Source of the DNA: JAPUDQ01 sp964552765
GTDB taxonomy: Bacteria > Patescibacteriota > Saccharimonadia > Saccharimonadales > Saccharimonadaceae
Reading direction: 5' to 3'
DNA length: 64,000 nucleotides
Assembly: GCA_964552765.1 (NCBI GenBank)
Contig: CAZKIA010000001.1
Coordinates: 1-64,000, forward strand
Shown: positions 50,496-59,920 of the stretch, in pieces
How the letters are laid out: every line of letters starts with the position of its first letter
Numbering within the stretch: the first letter of the stretch is position 1
Notes under the pieces: generated by a model
What the model saw: the letters and a program-made list of their open reading frames with translations, nothing else
Told to the model about the DNA's origin: nothing
Database searches by the model: none
Program-made: the position numbers and the translations under genes

Positions 50496-52703
50496 CTAAT
50501 TTAGGGTTGTTAGTCGTCGGTACGCATCGACACGTGTGCGCATTCCCTCGTATTGTAACAGATTAACCTTGTTTTCTCGAGCCCAGGCAATGGCTCGTTT
50601 GACCATCATAATGCTTGTCATATCAGCAAGGTTTGCCACCTGGAGGTTGAGGTCACCATGCTGTGCTCGACCATAGATTTCTCCAGGGCCGCGCATCTCA
50701 AGGTCGCGTTCGGCCAGATAAAATCCATCATCACTATGCTCAAGCTCCCGTAGGCGCAGGCTGGTTGTCTGTTTGCTTTCGGTCGTAATAAGATAACAAT
50801 AGCTCTGATGATCACTGCGCCCCACCCGACCACGAAGCTGGTGAAGCTGCGCCAACCCAAACCGCTCGGCACCTTCAATAATCATCACCGTTGCGTTCGG
50901 GACATCAACCCCCACTTCAATCACCGTTGTACTGACAAGGATATCTAACTCATGATCACTAAATTGCTTCATAACCCGTTGCTTGTCATCAGCCGACATC
51001 TTGCCATGGAGCAGGCCGATGCGTCGATGCTTAAAGGCAGTTCGTTTGAGTCGATCATACTCGGCTGTGACACTTGCAAGTTCAATGTTGGAATTTTGAT
51101 ATTCGAATTTCGAATTTTGAGAGATACCTGCAGACGCGCCAGCCGAATTATCAGCACGAACTTCAGAGGAGACTGTGGCCGTCTCGGCCAGCCGAACGCC
51201 ACGGGCGAGCGTAGCTCCCCGTAGAGTGTGCTCCGAGGAGGTTTGTGCTGACAATTCGGGATCCACCCCCTCAATCAACGGACACACCACATACACTTGT
51301 CGGCCATTTTCAATCTCCTGATCAATCTCAGCAAATAACGTCGCTCGTGCATTTGGCGAGACGATCTTGGTCTTGATTGCTTTGCGACCTGCTGGCTTTT
51401 CGCGCAAAATCGAAATATCTAAGTCACCGTACATGGTGAGCTGTAAACTTCGCGGGATTGGCGTGGCCGTCATAGCCAGCAAATGCGGCATTGTGTGGCC
51501 TTTGCCAAGCAATTTCTGTCGCTGCGCCACGCCAAAACGATGCTGCTCATCAATCACAACAAACCCCAGCCGATGAAATATCACTGATTCCTGAATAAGC
51601 GCGTGCGTACCCACTGTCACCGCAACCACCCCAGCTGCAACCTGTTGTTTTAGCTCATCTTTAGGCTTTTTCTTCAACGACCCAGTAAGCAAGCCGACAG
51701 TAATGCCAAATGGTTCCAATAACGGCGACAATGTCTCGGCATGTTGCCGTGCCAGGAGTTCAGTCGGTGCCATAAAGGCTGTCTGATACCCGGCTCGAGC
51801 CGCCACTAGTGCGGCGATGCCACCAACAACCGTTTTACCTGAGCCAACATCTCCCTGCAGCAGTCGATTCATTGGCGTGCCTGTTTCAAAACTCTGTATG
51901 ATATCCCAGGCCGCGCGACGCTGGTCATTGGTAAGCCTGAATGATAACTGCGCAACGAATTGCTTAACACTCTCAAGATCAAATGGAATTTTCGGCCCTT
52001 TGAGCGTGTCATTTTCTTGGCGATTTTGCTCTGCCGCATACAGGAGCTCTATTAGCTCTTGAAAGGCTATCCGCCGCTTCCCTGCCTCAATATCCTGCGT
52101 CGACTCAGGAAAATGCAGTCCCACAAGCGCATCAGCGTACGGCAGTAATGTATTTTTTCTCAATAATTCCTCGGGTAACAGCTCGGGGTACATCGTCATG
52201 ATTGGCCTGATCTCGTCGATGATCTTGCGCAACACAGCAGTCTTGAGTCCCGCCACCTGTCGGTAAATCGGAATAATCGAATGCCCACCAGACTCAATAA
52301 TCTCGTCCGATCCGCGCACACTCGGATTCATTATCTGATACCGGCGCTGCGAAAAACTAAATTCGCCCGACACCAGCCATTCCCCACCGCCTTCGAGATG
52401 CTTTGCGCGATACGGCTGGTTAAACCACGTAATCGGCACTTTGCCGGAATCGTCCGACAGCACCGCACTTGTCACATGCAGCCCTCGACGCACATACCGA
52501 GATGAAATATTACTAATTCTACCCCTGACAACAACATTTCCTGGGTGAAGCTCGCTGATTTTTGACACCCGCGTATAGTCCTCGTAGGTACGAGGCAAAA
52601 ACTCCACCAAATCCGCCACGGTACGCAGCCCAGCCGCCTGAAGCTGCAGCCACGTTTTCTCGCCCACGCCTTTTATTTGATCGAGGGAGGTTGACAGTCT
52701 CAC
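50496..52703 (-). CDS. recG: ATP-dependent DNA helicase RecG with repeat-derived insertion
   Basis: A 735-residue branch-migration helicase that rescues stalled forks. The wedge domain is N-terminal. Helicase motifs are LLQGDVGSGKTVVGGIAAL, DEQHRFGV (DEQH box), AMTATPIPRSL and QLRGRVGRS. Between VCPLIEGVDPE and YDRLKRTAFKHRRIGLLHGKM there is an insertion of about 60 residues that the family lacks, and part of it (QNSKFEYQNSNIEL) is encoded by a heptad repeat. The insertion lies in a linker between helicase motifs, so the enzyme may still work. Confidence 0.96.
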   Translation of the reverse strand: MRLSTSLDQIKGVGEKTWLQLQAAGLRTVADLVEFLPRTYEDYTRVSKISELHPGNVVVRGRISNISSRYVRRGLHVTSAVLSDDSGKVPITWFNQPYRAKHLEGGGEWLVSGEFSFSQRRYQIMNPSVRGSDEIIESGGHSIIPIYRQVAGLKTAVLRKIIDEIRPIMTMYPELLPEELLRKNTLLPYADALVGLHFPESTQDIEAGKRRIAFQELIELLYAAEQNRQENDTLKGPKIPFDLESVKQFVAQLSFRLTNDQRRAAWDIIQSFETGTPMNRLLQGDVGSGKTVVGGIAALVAARAGYQTAFMAPTELLARQHAETLSPLLEPFGITVGLLTGSLKKKPKDELKQQVAAGVVAVTVGTHALIQESVIFHRLGFVVIDEQHRFGVAQRQKLLGKGHTMPHLLAMTATPIPRSLQLTMYGDLDISILREKPAGRKAIKTKIVSPNARATLFAEIDQEIENGRQVYVVCPLIEGVDPELSAQTSSEHTLRGATLARGVRLAETATVSSEVRADNSAGASAGISQNSKFEYQNSNIELASVTAEYDRLKRTAFKHRRIGLLHGKMSADDKQRVMKQFSDHELDILVSTTVIEVGVDVPNATVMIIEGAERFGLAQLHQLRGRVGRSDHQSYCYLITTESKQTTSLRLRELEHSDDGFYLAERDLEMRGPGEIYGRAQHGDLNLQVANLADMTSIMMVKRAIAWARENKVNLLQYEGMRTRVDAYRRLTTLN
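51083..51123. repeat. Heptad repeat inside recG
   Basis: Five 7-bp words (GGAATTT, TGATATT, CGAATTT, CGAATTT, TGAGAGA on the plus strand) lie in the recG insertion. Three units make 21 nt, so the protein repeats every seven residues (QNSKFEY, QNSNIEL). This links the insertion to the other arrays in the window. Confidence 0.75.
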
Positions 52704-52707
52704 AGTG

Positions 52708-53913
52708 TTATCTCACGAGCAGAAAACTATTTTTGCCTTTTTTGATGAGGCTCGGCACAGGCAATGTGATATCACTATCAACCTTATCGCCATTGACCGA
52801 TATAGCACCGCCATCGATCAGACGTCGTGCCTCGCCGTTGCTACTCACTAGACCACTGGTCACCAGCGCATTAATGATATTGCCGCTTGCAGTCGTAGGA
52901 ATCTCTAGTGCCAGCATATCTACTTCGATAGCCAGCAGATCGGCAAATGCCGTCTCACCAAACAATGTATTGGTAATATTACGCGCATTTTCAGCTCGCG
53001 CTTCACCATGGACCAGCTTTGTCACCTCATAGGCGAGGTATTTTTGAGCCGCTCGTTTACCGGGGTTATCAGCAAATTCTTGCATCAACTTATCGTATTC
53101 ATCAGGCTGGATCATCGTAAATACCTTGAGGTAATTACCGACACCAGCATCATCGACATTGAGCCAAAATTGATAAAACTTGTACGGGCTGGTCATATCG
53201 GGATCGAGCCAAACGGCGTTGCCTTCACTCTTGCCGAACTTTTTGCCCGAGGTTGCATCGACGATTAGTGGCACCGTCCAGACGTGCGCTTCTGCGCCGT
53301 CAAGTTTGCGAATCATCTGTGCACCAGAGAGCATATTGCCCCACTGATCTGAACCCCCGATCTGCAGCGTCGCTCCACGCTCTCGATACAGATGGAGAAA
53401 ATCATAGCCTTGAATCAGCGAATAACTAAACTCCGCATAACTAATCCCCACCCCACCATCGCCAATCCGTGCTCGGATAAACTCTCGATCTAGTAGCTGC
53501 GTCATCGAGAAATGTTTGCCAATATCGCGCAGAAACGCCAAATATCCGATATCTTTAAACCAATCATAATTATCAACCAGTTCAAACGATTCGCCCTCAA
53601 GTAGTTGGCGGTACTGCGCGGCAATACCAGCCTTGTTCGATGCGATCTCATCAAGCGTCTTGAGGTCACGTTCGGCATCTTCCTTGGGATCACCGATCAT
53701 ACCGGTGGCACCTCCAACAAGAACAATTGCTTTGTGTCCATGTGCCATCAGATGCTTAACTACCATCACTTGAGCAAGATTACCGATATGCATGCTAGGA
53801 GCACTGGGGTCAACGCCCAGGTAAAATGTTCGAGGCTCGTCAATATCGACAACATCGGCAAATGTCGTCTGATTGGTGAGGCCCCTCCAGGAGAGTTCTT
53901 CAGATAGTTTCAT
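52708..53913 (-). CDS. tyrS: Tyrosyl-tRNA synthetase
   Basis: A 401-residue class I synthetase. The HIGH motif appears as DPSAPSMHIGN and the KMSKS motif as KKFGKSEGN. Tyrosine-site motifs include SYSLIQGYDFLHLY and GGSDQWGNMLSG. A C-terminal S4 domain (EARRLIDGGAISVNGDKV) completes it. The start ATG 53911-53913 lies six bases after TATACT with no SD, so a leaderless mRNA is expected; the longer frame is rejected. It is followed by recG after four bases. Confidence 0.96.
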   Translation of the reverse strand: MKLSEELSWRGLTNQTTFADVVDIDEPRTFYLGVDPSAPSMHIGNLAQVMVVKHLMAHGHKAIVLVGGATGMIGDPKEDAERDLKTLDEIASNKAGIAAQYRQLLEGESFELVDNYDWFKDIGYLAFLRDIGKHFSMTQLLDREFIRARIGDGGVGISYAEFSYSLIQGYDFLHLYRERGATLQIGGSDQWGNMLSGAQMIRKLDGAEAHVWTVPLIVDATSGKKFGKSEGNAVWLDPDMTSPYKFYQFWLNVDDAGVGNYLKVFTMIQPDEYDKLMQEFADNPGKRAAQKYLAYEVTKLVHGEARAENARNITNTLFGETAFADLLAIEVDMLALEIPTTASGNIINALVTSGLVSSNGEARRLIDGGAISVNGDKVDSDITLPVPSLIKKGKNSFLLVR

Positions 53914-53997
53914 ACTAGTAGTATAGCATTTGCCGAGACAGGTTGGATGAGGCACAAAACCATAAATACAAGGTATACGTTATACCAATAGGTGCGT

Positions 53998-54003
53998 TAT
54001 AAT
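53998..54003 (+). promoter_or_regulatory. -10 box of the PBP gene
   Basis: A perfect TATAAT lies 35 nt before the GTG start. The -35 region is poor. A GGAG SD follows, so this gene has a normal leader, unlike the divergent tyrS. Confidence 0.5.
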
Positions 54004-54037
54004 AATCCATAAGCATACATATGAAGGAGTGGTAACT

Positions 54038-56682
54038 GTGGCCAAAGCCCCAAAGAAATCATCAAAGACGCTGAGTGTTTATTCAAATCTCGCAACCCGG
54101 CGTAAGGCCAAAAAAGACATTCGTGCACGACGCAAGGCTGAGTATCTGGCAACACTGCCAAAACACCCCGTCCAACGCCTAATGTACCGCTTGCACCCAA
54201 AGCGATTTTGGTCGTATTGGTTTAGTCGTGAAGGACTAATAATGTCCGCAAAGATTATGGGTGTGGGGATATTGCTAATCGTACTGTTGATTGCTGGACT
54301 TTTTGCCTACTACCGTCAAGAAATCGCTTCTATTCGCCCTGGTGAACTCTCGAGTCGCGTCCAGACAACTGTCAGTCGCTACTACGATCGCAATGGCGAA
54401 CTTCTCTGGGAAGATAAAGGCTCTGGTGACTACAAGCTCGTCGTAAAATCCGAAGATATTTCTAAATACATGAAACAAGCCACTATCGCGATTGAGGATA
54501 AGGATTTTTACAAACACGGTGGATTTAGTGCAACGGGGATTATCCGCGCTACCGTCAATAACTTTAAAGGGGGCGATACTCAGGGCGCCTCGACGCTAAC
54601 ACAACAGCTTGTTAAGCAAGTCTTCTTCCGTGACGAAGCTGGCGACCGTAGCTTTGGTGGTGTACCGCGCAAGATTAAGGAGACGATCCTTGCTATTGAG
54701 GTAGAGCGATCATACAACAAAGACCAGATTCTCACGATGTACCTCAACGAATCATCGTATGGTGGTCGTCGCAATGGCGTACAATCAGCCTCGCAAACCT
54801 ATTTTGGCAAAGACGCCAAAGACCTTACGCTCGCTGAAGCCACACTCTTAGCTGCCATTCCACAACAGCCTGGACGGTTTAACCCCTACAGCGCAATTCA
54901 AAATGCCGATGCCAAAAAGGACTTGCTCGCTCGCCAGCGTACGACCCTTGACTATATGGTAGAGCAAGGCTATATCACGAAAGACCAAGCCGATGAAGCC
55001 AAGAAAATTGCTGTTATCGATACCATTAAGCCTGAAGCCGATCAGTTTGCGGGTATCAAAGCACCTCATTTTGTGCAGTATGTCAAAGCTCAGCTTGAGT
55101 CAGAACTTGGACAAGCGACGGTCGGCGCGGGAGGCCTGACAGTTAAGACAACGCTCGACTGGCGCGCTCAGCAAGTCATGGATCAAGCTTTTGTCGACCT
55201 CTTTAACGGCCCAATGCCTCGTAGCGCCAACTTTGATAATGGTGCTGCAACGATGATTGATGTCCCAACTGGCCAGATCTTAGCGATGCGCGGCAGTCGC
55301 GACTATGACTATCCAGGATATGGCTCGGTCAACTCTTCCATTGCCTTTTTACAACCAGGTTCGAGTATTAAACCACTGGTTTTCTCGGCACTCTTTAAAC
55401 AGCGTGATGGTGTGAATTACGGTGCTGGCTCAGTCCTCGCCGATGACCCACTTCCACAATCTATCTATACTACTGGTGATGGCAAATCTGTCATGAACTT
55501 TGATAACAAATTCCGTGGTGCCATCCCGATTCGTTCTGGTCTGGCTGAGTCTCGTAACATCCCGGCTATTAAAGCCATGTATATCTCGGGCCGAGAGCTT
55601 ACCCTCAATACCATCCATGATATGGGCGACAAAGTGTACTGCACGAATGGTGCTAACCGAGAAGTTGGGCTGGCTGCCGCTATTGGTGGCTGTGAGGTCA
55701 AACAGGTTGAACACACCGAAGCATTTGCTACGATTGCTCGTATGGGTGTGTACAAACCACCAGCCAGCGTTATCGAAGTCAAAAATTCCGAAGGCCAAGT
55801 CATTAAAAAGTGGAAAGATGAGGGCAACCAGGTCATTGATCCGCAAGTCCCTTATATGATTGCTGATATCCTGAGTGACGATAACGCCCGAGCACCATCC
55901 TACGGACGCGGCGCCTCTGGACTTGTTGTGCCTGGTGTTAAGACATTCACGAAAACCGGTACGAGCAACGCTGGCACCAAATCAAAAGACCTATGGATGA
56001 TGAGTACGAGCCCCCGCGTGGCACNNNNNNNNNNTGGGTTGGTAATCATGATACCCGTCCGATGAGTGATGCTCTGAGTAGCCGTATCGGTCCTACCATT
56101 AATAAAATCATGGGTCCTGTTCATACTGATATATTCCAAAAAGATGGCACGTGGAAACCTGGTGACTGGTTTACCGCTCCTGCTGGGATACAGCGCCTTA
56201 CCGTCAGTGGCCGCAGCGATTTATTCCCATCATGGTACAACAAATCCCAGGTGAACCCAACCGACAAAGTCACCTTTGACAAAGTTTCGAAAAAGAAAGC
56301 TACCGATTGTACTCCAGAATCAGCCAAAGAAACAGTCGATGTTCAAAAATTCACCGACCCAATCACAAAGAAAACAACATACATATCTCCAAGTGGCTAT
56401 GATGCAAATAGCTCGGATGATCTGCATAAATGTGACGATGTAAAGCCATATGTTACGACTATCACAAAAGGGCCTGGTAAAAAGATTACTGCCAATGTAT
56501 CTCAAGGTACCCACGCGCTTCAGACGGTAGTATTTACGGTTAACGGTCAAGAAGTTGGCTCGCTGCCCGCTAATGGTAGTGGCGCATACACTATCGACTA
56601 CACCGGCCCATCAAGCGGCTCTGTGACAGTAACCGTGACAGATGTCGCACTCTATAGTAATGCCTTAACGAATTCTCTGTAG
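54038..56682 (+). CDS. Class A penicillin-binding protein (bifunctional), broken by an assembly gap
   Basis: About 880 residues. A basic cytoplasmic N-terminus of about 70 residues and one membrane helix (about 74-92) precede the glycosyltransferase domain (catalytic Glu153 in IEDKDFYKHGG, QQLVKQVFF). The transpeptidase domain has SSIK (Ser442), SRN (about 505) and KTG (Lys639). A C-terminal region after WVGNHDTRPM ends in a beta-rich module. Ten Ns at 56025-56034 split the frame; the two parts join only if the true gap length is 2 modulo 3. The start GTG 54038 has GGAG eight bases upstream. Confidence 0.93.
56025..56034. other. Assembly gap (10 N) inside the PBP gene
   Basis: Placeholder gap. 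With exactly 10 bases the frame breaks, so the true gap has another length. The expected protein around it is SPRVA-x(n)-WVGNHD, which is normally only a few residues. Confidence 0.95.
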
Positions 56683-57498
56683 CTATTTGTTTGCGAGGTC
56701 GACAAGCGTATCCTCTGGGGTACGCTTTTGTCGGGAGCGCACTTGGCGATGCGGTGAAGAAGTAACTGATTTTGATAGACGAGGTTTCCCTACTTTTGTC
56801 GATGCATTCGGTACAATAGGGCGAGCAAATACCATACGACCCGCTTCTGTCTGCAATACACGCGTCGTTTCAGCCTTGATCGTCGTACCGATTGCGGATT
56901 TTGCTCGATCGACAACTACCATTGTGCCATCGTCTAGATAGCCGACGCCCTGGTCTTTGTTTTGACCTTGCGCGACAATCTGCACATCAATCATTTCACC
57001 GGGTAAATGCATGGGTCGCAAGGCATGGGCGAGTTCATTAACGTTAACAACAATGATGTGTTCGGTACGTGCAACTTTATTAAGGTTGTAGTCAGTTGTG
57101 CAAAGTTTAGCGTCAAACTTCTTAGCGATCACGATAAGCTGCTCATCGACACCGTCAGGATGAACCACGCCATCATCATAATTTGTAACAGTAATGTAAC
57201 GGATCTCTTGTAGCTCGTTGATAACATCAAGCCCATAGCGTGCTCGCTCACGCTTATCGTGATCGGCACGATCAGCCATGTATTGAAGCTCGCGCACGAC
57301 ACTACGAGGAATGATAAGTTCGGCAGATAAAAATCCAGATCGAGCAATTGACACAATACGGCCATCAATCAAGGCGCTGGTATCGCAGACAATTTTACTG
57401 CGAGATGTCTTCTTTGGAGTAGTCTGTACAAACTGAGCATACGTGAGATAACTTGTCTGCGCTGCAATGATACCGGCTAGTAATAGTAATATATCCAT
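56683..57498 (-). CDS. Membrane-anchored PIN-TRAM domain protein
   Basis: A 271-residue protein: a short helix, then a PIN nuclease-like domain (SKIVCDTSALIDGRIVSIARSGFL, with acidic residues in DEQLIVIAKKF and TTDYNLNKVA), then a TRAM domain (GEMIDVQIVAQGQNKDQGVGYLDDGTMVVVD) and a basic tail. This is the YacL-like architecture; the cellular role is not settled. PIN and TRAM together suggest RNA binding or cleavage at the membrane. TACCAT lies six bases before the ATG (57496-57498), with TTTACT 17 bp upstream. It converges on the PBP gene. Confidence 0.88.
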   Translation of the reverse strand: MDILLLLAGIIAAQTSYLTYAQFVQTTPKKTSRSKIVCDTSALIDGRIVSIARSGFLSAELIIPRSVVRELQYMADRADHDKRERARYGLDVINELQEIRYITVTNYDDGVVHPDGVDEQLIVIAKKFDAKLCTTDYNLNKVARTEHIIVVNVNELAHALRPMHLPGEMIDVQIVAQGQNKDQGVGYLDDGTMVVVDRAKSAIGTTIKAETTRVLQTEAGRMVFARPIVPNASTKVGKPRLSKSVTSSPHRQVRSRQKRTPEDTLVDLANK

Positions 57499-57536
57499 TT
57501 GCCTATGGTAGTCTCTCAAGCAAAAATAGTAAATGG

Positions 57537-58934
57537 TCAGGCATTTTCATGAATGATAAAATTATCCGTTGAGCTCGAGTCTTTAATCGTAAGATAGTCT
57601 CTTAATGCTGATCGTAAATCATGCACAGGGGCAATAAATGGATCAACTGGTTTTGATTGGGGGGCAAGAGCGCGATTAAAGCCAATCTTTTTGGCCTCGG
57701 CAATGCGACGCACTGCACCATGGGCGCTACGAATCTCACCACCTAACCCCACCTCACCAAATACAACTGTCTGCTGATCAAGTGCTCGCCCGGCCGTTGC
57801 ACTCGCTATCGCCATACAAATTGCTAGATCAGCTGCCGGATCACGTAGCTTAAGCCCACCCACAACGTTGATAAATATGTCTTTGTCACTCAGCCGCAAT
57901 TTAGTGCGTTTTTCGAGCACTGCAACCAGTACATTGAGGCGATTAAGATCAAAACCGCTTGCCGTTCTCTTAGGATATCCAAAACTCGTCGGGTTGACGA
58001 GAGCTTGTATCTCGACAAGTAGTGACCGATTTCCCTCCATGGTTGCAAGAATGATCGATCCATCGCCCGTCGAGCGCTCAGCCAACAAACTAGCCGATGG
58101 ATTATCTACAAGCTCAAGACCTCGATCATGCATTTCAAATATTGCGAGCTCAGCTGTTGAGCCATAGCGGTTCTTAACTGCCCGCAACATTTTAAACCCA
58201 CCATAGCGATCACCCTCAAACTGGACCACCACATCAACCAAATGCTCCATAACTTTTGGCCCAGCAATACTCCCTTCTTTTGTCACGTGTCCGACCAGCA
58301 TTACTGCCGTATTAGTGCGTTTAGCTGCTTGAATAATAAGGTTCGTGGCGTTGGTGATCTGGCTCACGGTGCCTGGTGCGCTCGCAATATCATTCATCGC
58401 TAATGTCTGAATTGAATCAACAATTACTAAGCGATAATCACCACTTGCAATCGTAACCGCAATATCGTCGGCGCTTGTCGTACTAGCGAGTGACAGTTGA
58501 GTATCAGGAGTTGCCCCAAGCCGATCAGCGCGTAGTTTAACTTGTGAGGCAGACTCTTCACCGGTTATATAGAGCACTGGGTCGTGTCGAGCGATTAGCG
58601 CCGATATCTGCAGCAGTAACGTACTCTTGCCGATACCGGGCTCACCAGCCACTAAGACAACGCCACCCGGCATTATACCGCCCCCAAGAACTAGATCAAG
58701 ATCACTCAACCCAGTTTTCATCCGATTTTTTACGGCATCGATAGTGACATCGCGCAGTGCAGCAACTGGCAATTTCTTACCAGATGAACGCTGTACGATC
58801 GTTTTACCGGTTGGCTGTACGGCTGATTCAACCAAGCTATTCCAGGCGCCACAGTTTTCACATCGTCCTGCCCATTTGGTGTAGCTTGCACCGCACTGTT
58901 GACAGTCATATTTTGTCGATGAGCGAGCCATCAT
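57537..58934 (-). CDS. radA: DNA repair protein RadA
   Basis: A 465-residue RecA-related helicase in recombination. The N-terminal zinc finger keeps all four Cys (C11, C14, C25, C28), unlike RpoC. Walker A is GEPGIGKSTLL and the RadA-specific motif is KNRYGSTAEL. The C-terminal Lon-like domain carries GGLKLRDPAADLAICMAIAS. The start overlaps the stop of the upstream gene as ATGA; an AGAGG site lies before it. Confidence 0.96.
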   Translation of the reverse strand: MMARSSTKYDCQQCGASYTKWAGRCENCGAWNSLVESAVQPTGKTIVQRSSGKKLPVAALRDVTIDAVKNRMKTGLSDLDLVLGGGIMPGGVVLVAGEPGIGKSTLLLQISALIARHDPVLYITGEESASQVKLRADRLGATPDTQLSLASTTSADDIAVTIASGDYRLVIVDSIQTLAMNDIASAPGTVSQITNATNLIIQAAKRTNTAVMLVGHVTKEGSIAGPKVMEHLVDVVVQFEGDRYGGFKMLRAVKNRYGSTAELAIFEMHDRGLELVDNPSASLLAERSTGDGSIILATMEGNRSLLVEIQALVNPTSFGYPKRTASGFDLNRLNVLVAVLEKRTKLRLSDKDIFINVVGGLKLRDPAADLAICMAIASATAGRALDQQTVVFGEVGLGGEIRSAHGAVRRIAEAKKIGFNRALAPQSKPVDPFIAPVHDLRSALRDYLTIKDSSSTDNFIIHENA

Positions 58935-59920
58935 AGTGTCGGTACCTCTACAGGCGCCGTAGAGTCAATGCTCTTGTGTAGTCCCTCCGCCGTGGAGTTA
59001 AGTGTATCAAGCTGAGTTTTTTTCCGATTGTACTGCGCTATCATTGTATTGATCGTATCATGTTTCGCCTGTAGACTCTCTTGCTGTACAAGCAATTGTT
59101 TTCGTTCGGCATTAAATGCCTGTTGCGAGCTGAAGCTTCCTGCGGCTGCTCGTTGATTGAAATTATCGATATCAACGCGAAGTGTTGCGACGGCTTTTGT
59201 ATACTCATCCGACAAAGTCGTAATAGTTTCAGCTAGTGCATTCAGTTCTTGAATCAAGGTTTTTTGCTGCTCCTCAACTTGATTAAATACCTTTTCATAG
59301 GCATTACTTAGTGCTACCAACGCCGTCCGATTGACAAAGTACTGACGGTAATACGCCTCGAGTTCTGGTGAGAGCGTGCTAATCTCTGATCCAAGGATAG
59401 AGTGTAGTTCGTTGAGGCGTTCTCCAGGCTCTGTTTTGTCATAGAGCGCGAGTCGATCAAGTAATTTTTGATCTGTCAGTGAGGTAGCTTGTTGCTCGAT
59501 CAACCGATCAACCCGCGACTTCTCCGCCTGGGATAGTCGATCATACGCAACATGCAACATTTCATGAGCTGCCGTGACTTCTTTGATGCCATCCAGTCGT
59601 GCATCCGTCACGTTATAAATATAGATATTTTGATTAGTGTAGCACCCTAAAATTGCCGTTTTCTCAACAAGCTGTCGACAGTGATTGTTAAAGGCTTTCT
59701 TGTCATCAACACTCGGTACTGCAGTATAAAACAAGAATTTTCCTCGATCGGTAAATTGTACCCGACGCGATATTGCCTCCACATTGGCTGGTGGCGTATA
59801 TTGCCAGACTCGTAGTTGATCAATAACGAATTGTCGGTTGAATAGCACCGTAACAGCACCGACAAACACTAGTACGAGCAGTGTTAGTCGAATGATGCTA
59901 TGACGGTTGTTTGGCTGCAC
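58931..59920 (-). CDS. Membrane-anchored HExxH protein with long coiled coil
   Basis: A 329-residue protein. One helix (about 9-28) is followed by a domain with AAHEMLHVAYDRL, where H119-E-x-x-H123 fits a zinc metallopeptidase, and Cys81/Cys93 nearby. The last 180 residues form a helical coiled coil rich in Glu, Gln and Leu. No family name could be assigned. The GTG start (59918-59920) overlaps clpC. Its location between clpC and radA suggests co-expression with stress genes; it may act on surface or wall proteins. Confidence 0.75.
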   Translation of the reverse strand: MQPNNRHSIIRLTLLVLVFVGAVTVLFNRQFVIDQLRVWQYTPPANVEAISRRVQFTDRGKFLFYTAVPSVDDKKAFNNHCRQLVEKTAILGCYTNQNIYIYNVTDARLDGIKEVTAAHEMLHVAYDRLSQAEKSRVDRLIEQQATSLTDQKLLDRLALYDKTEPGERLNELHSILGSEISTLSPELEAYYRQYFVNRTALVALSNAYEKVFNQVEEQQKTLIQELNALAETITTLSDEYTKAVATLRVDIDNFNQRAAAGSFSSQQAFNAERKQLLVQQESLQAKHDTINTMIAQYNRKKTQLDTLNSTAEGLHKSIDSTAPVEVPTL

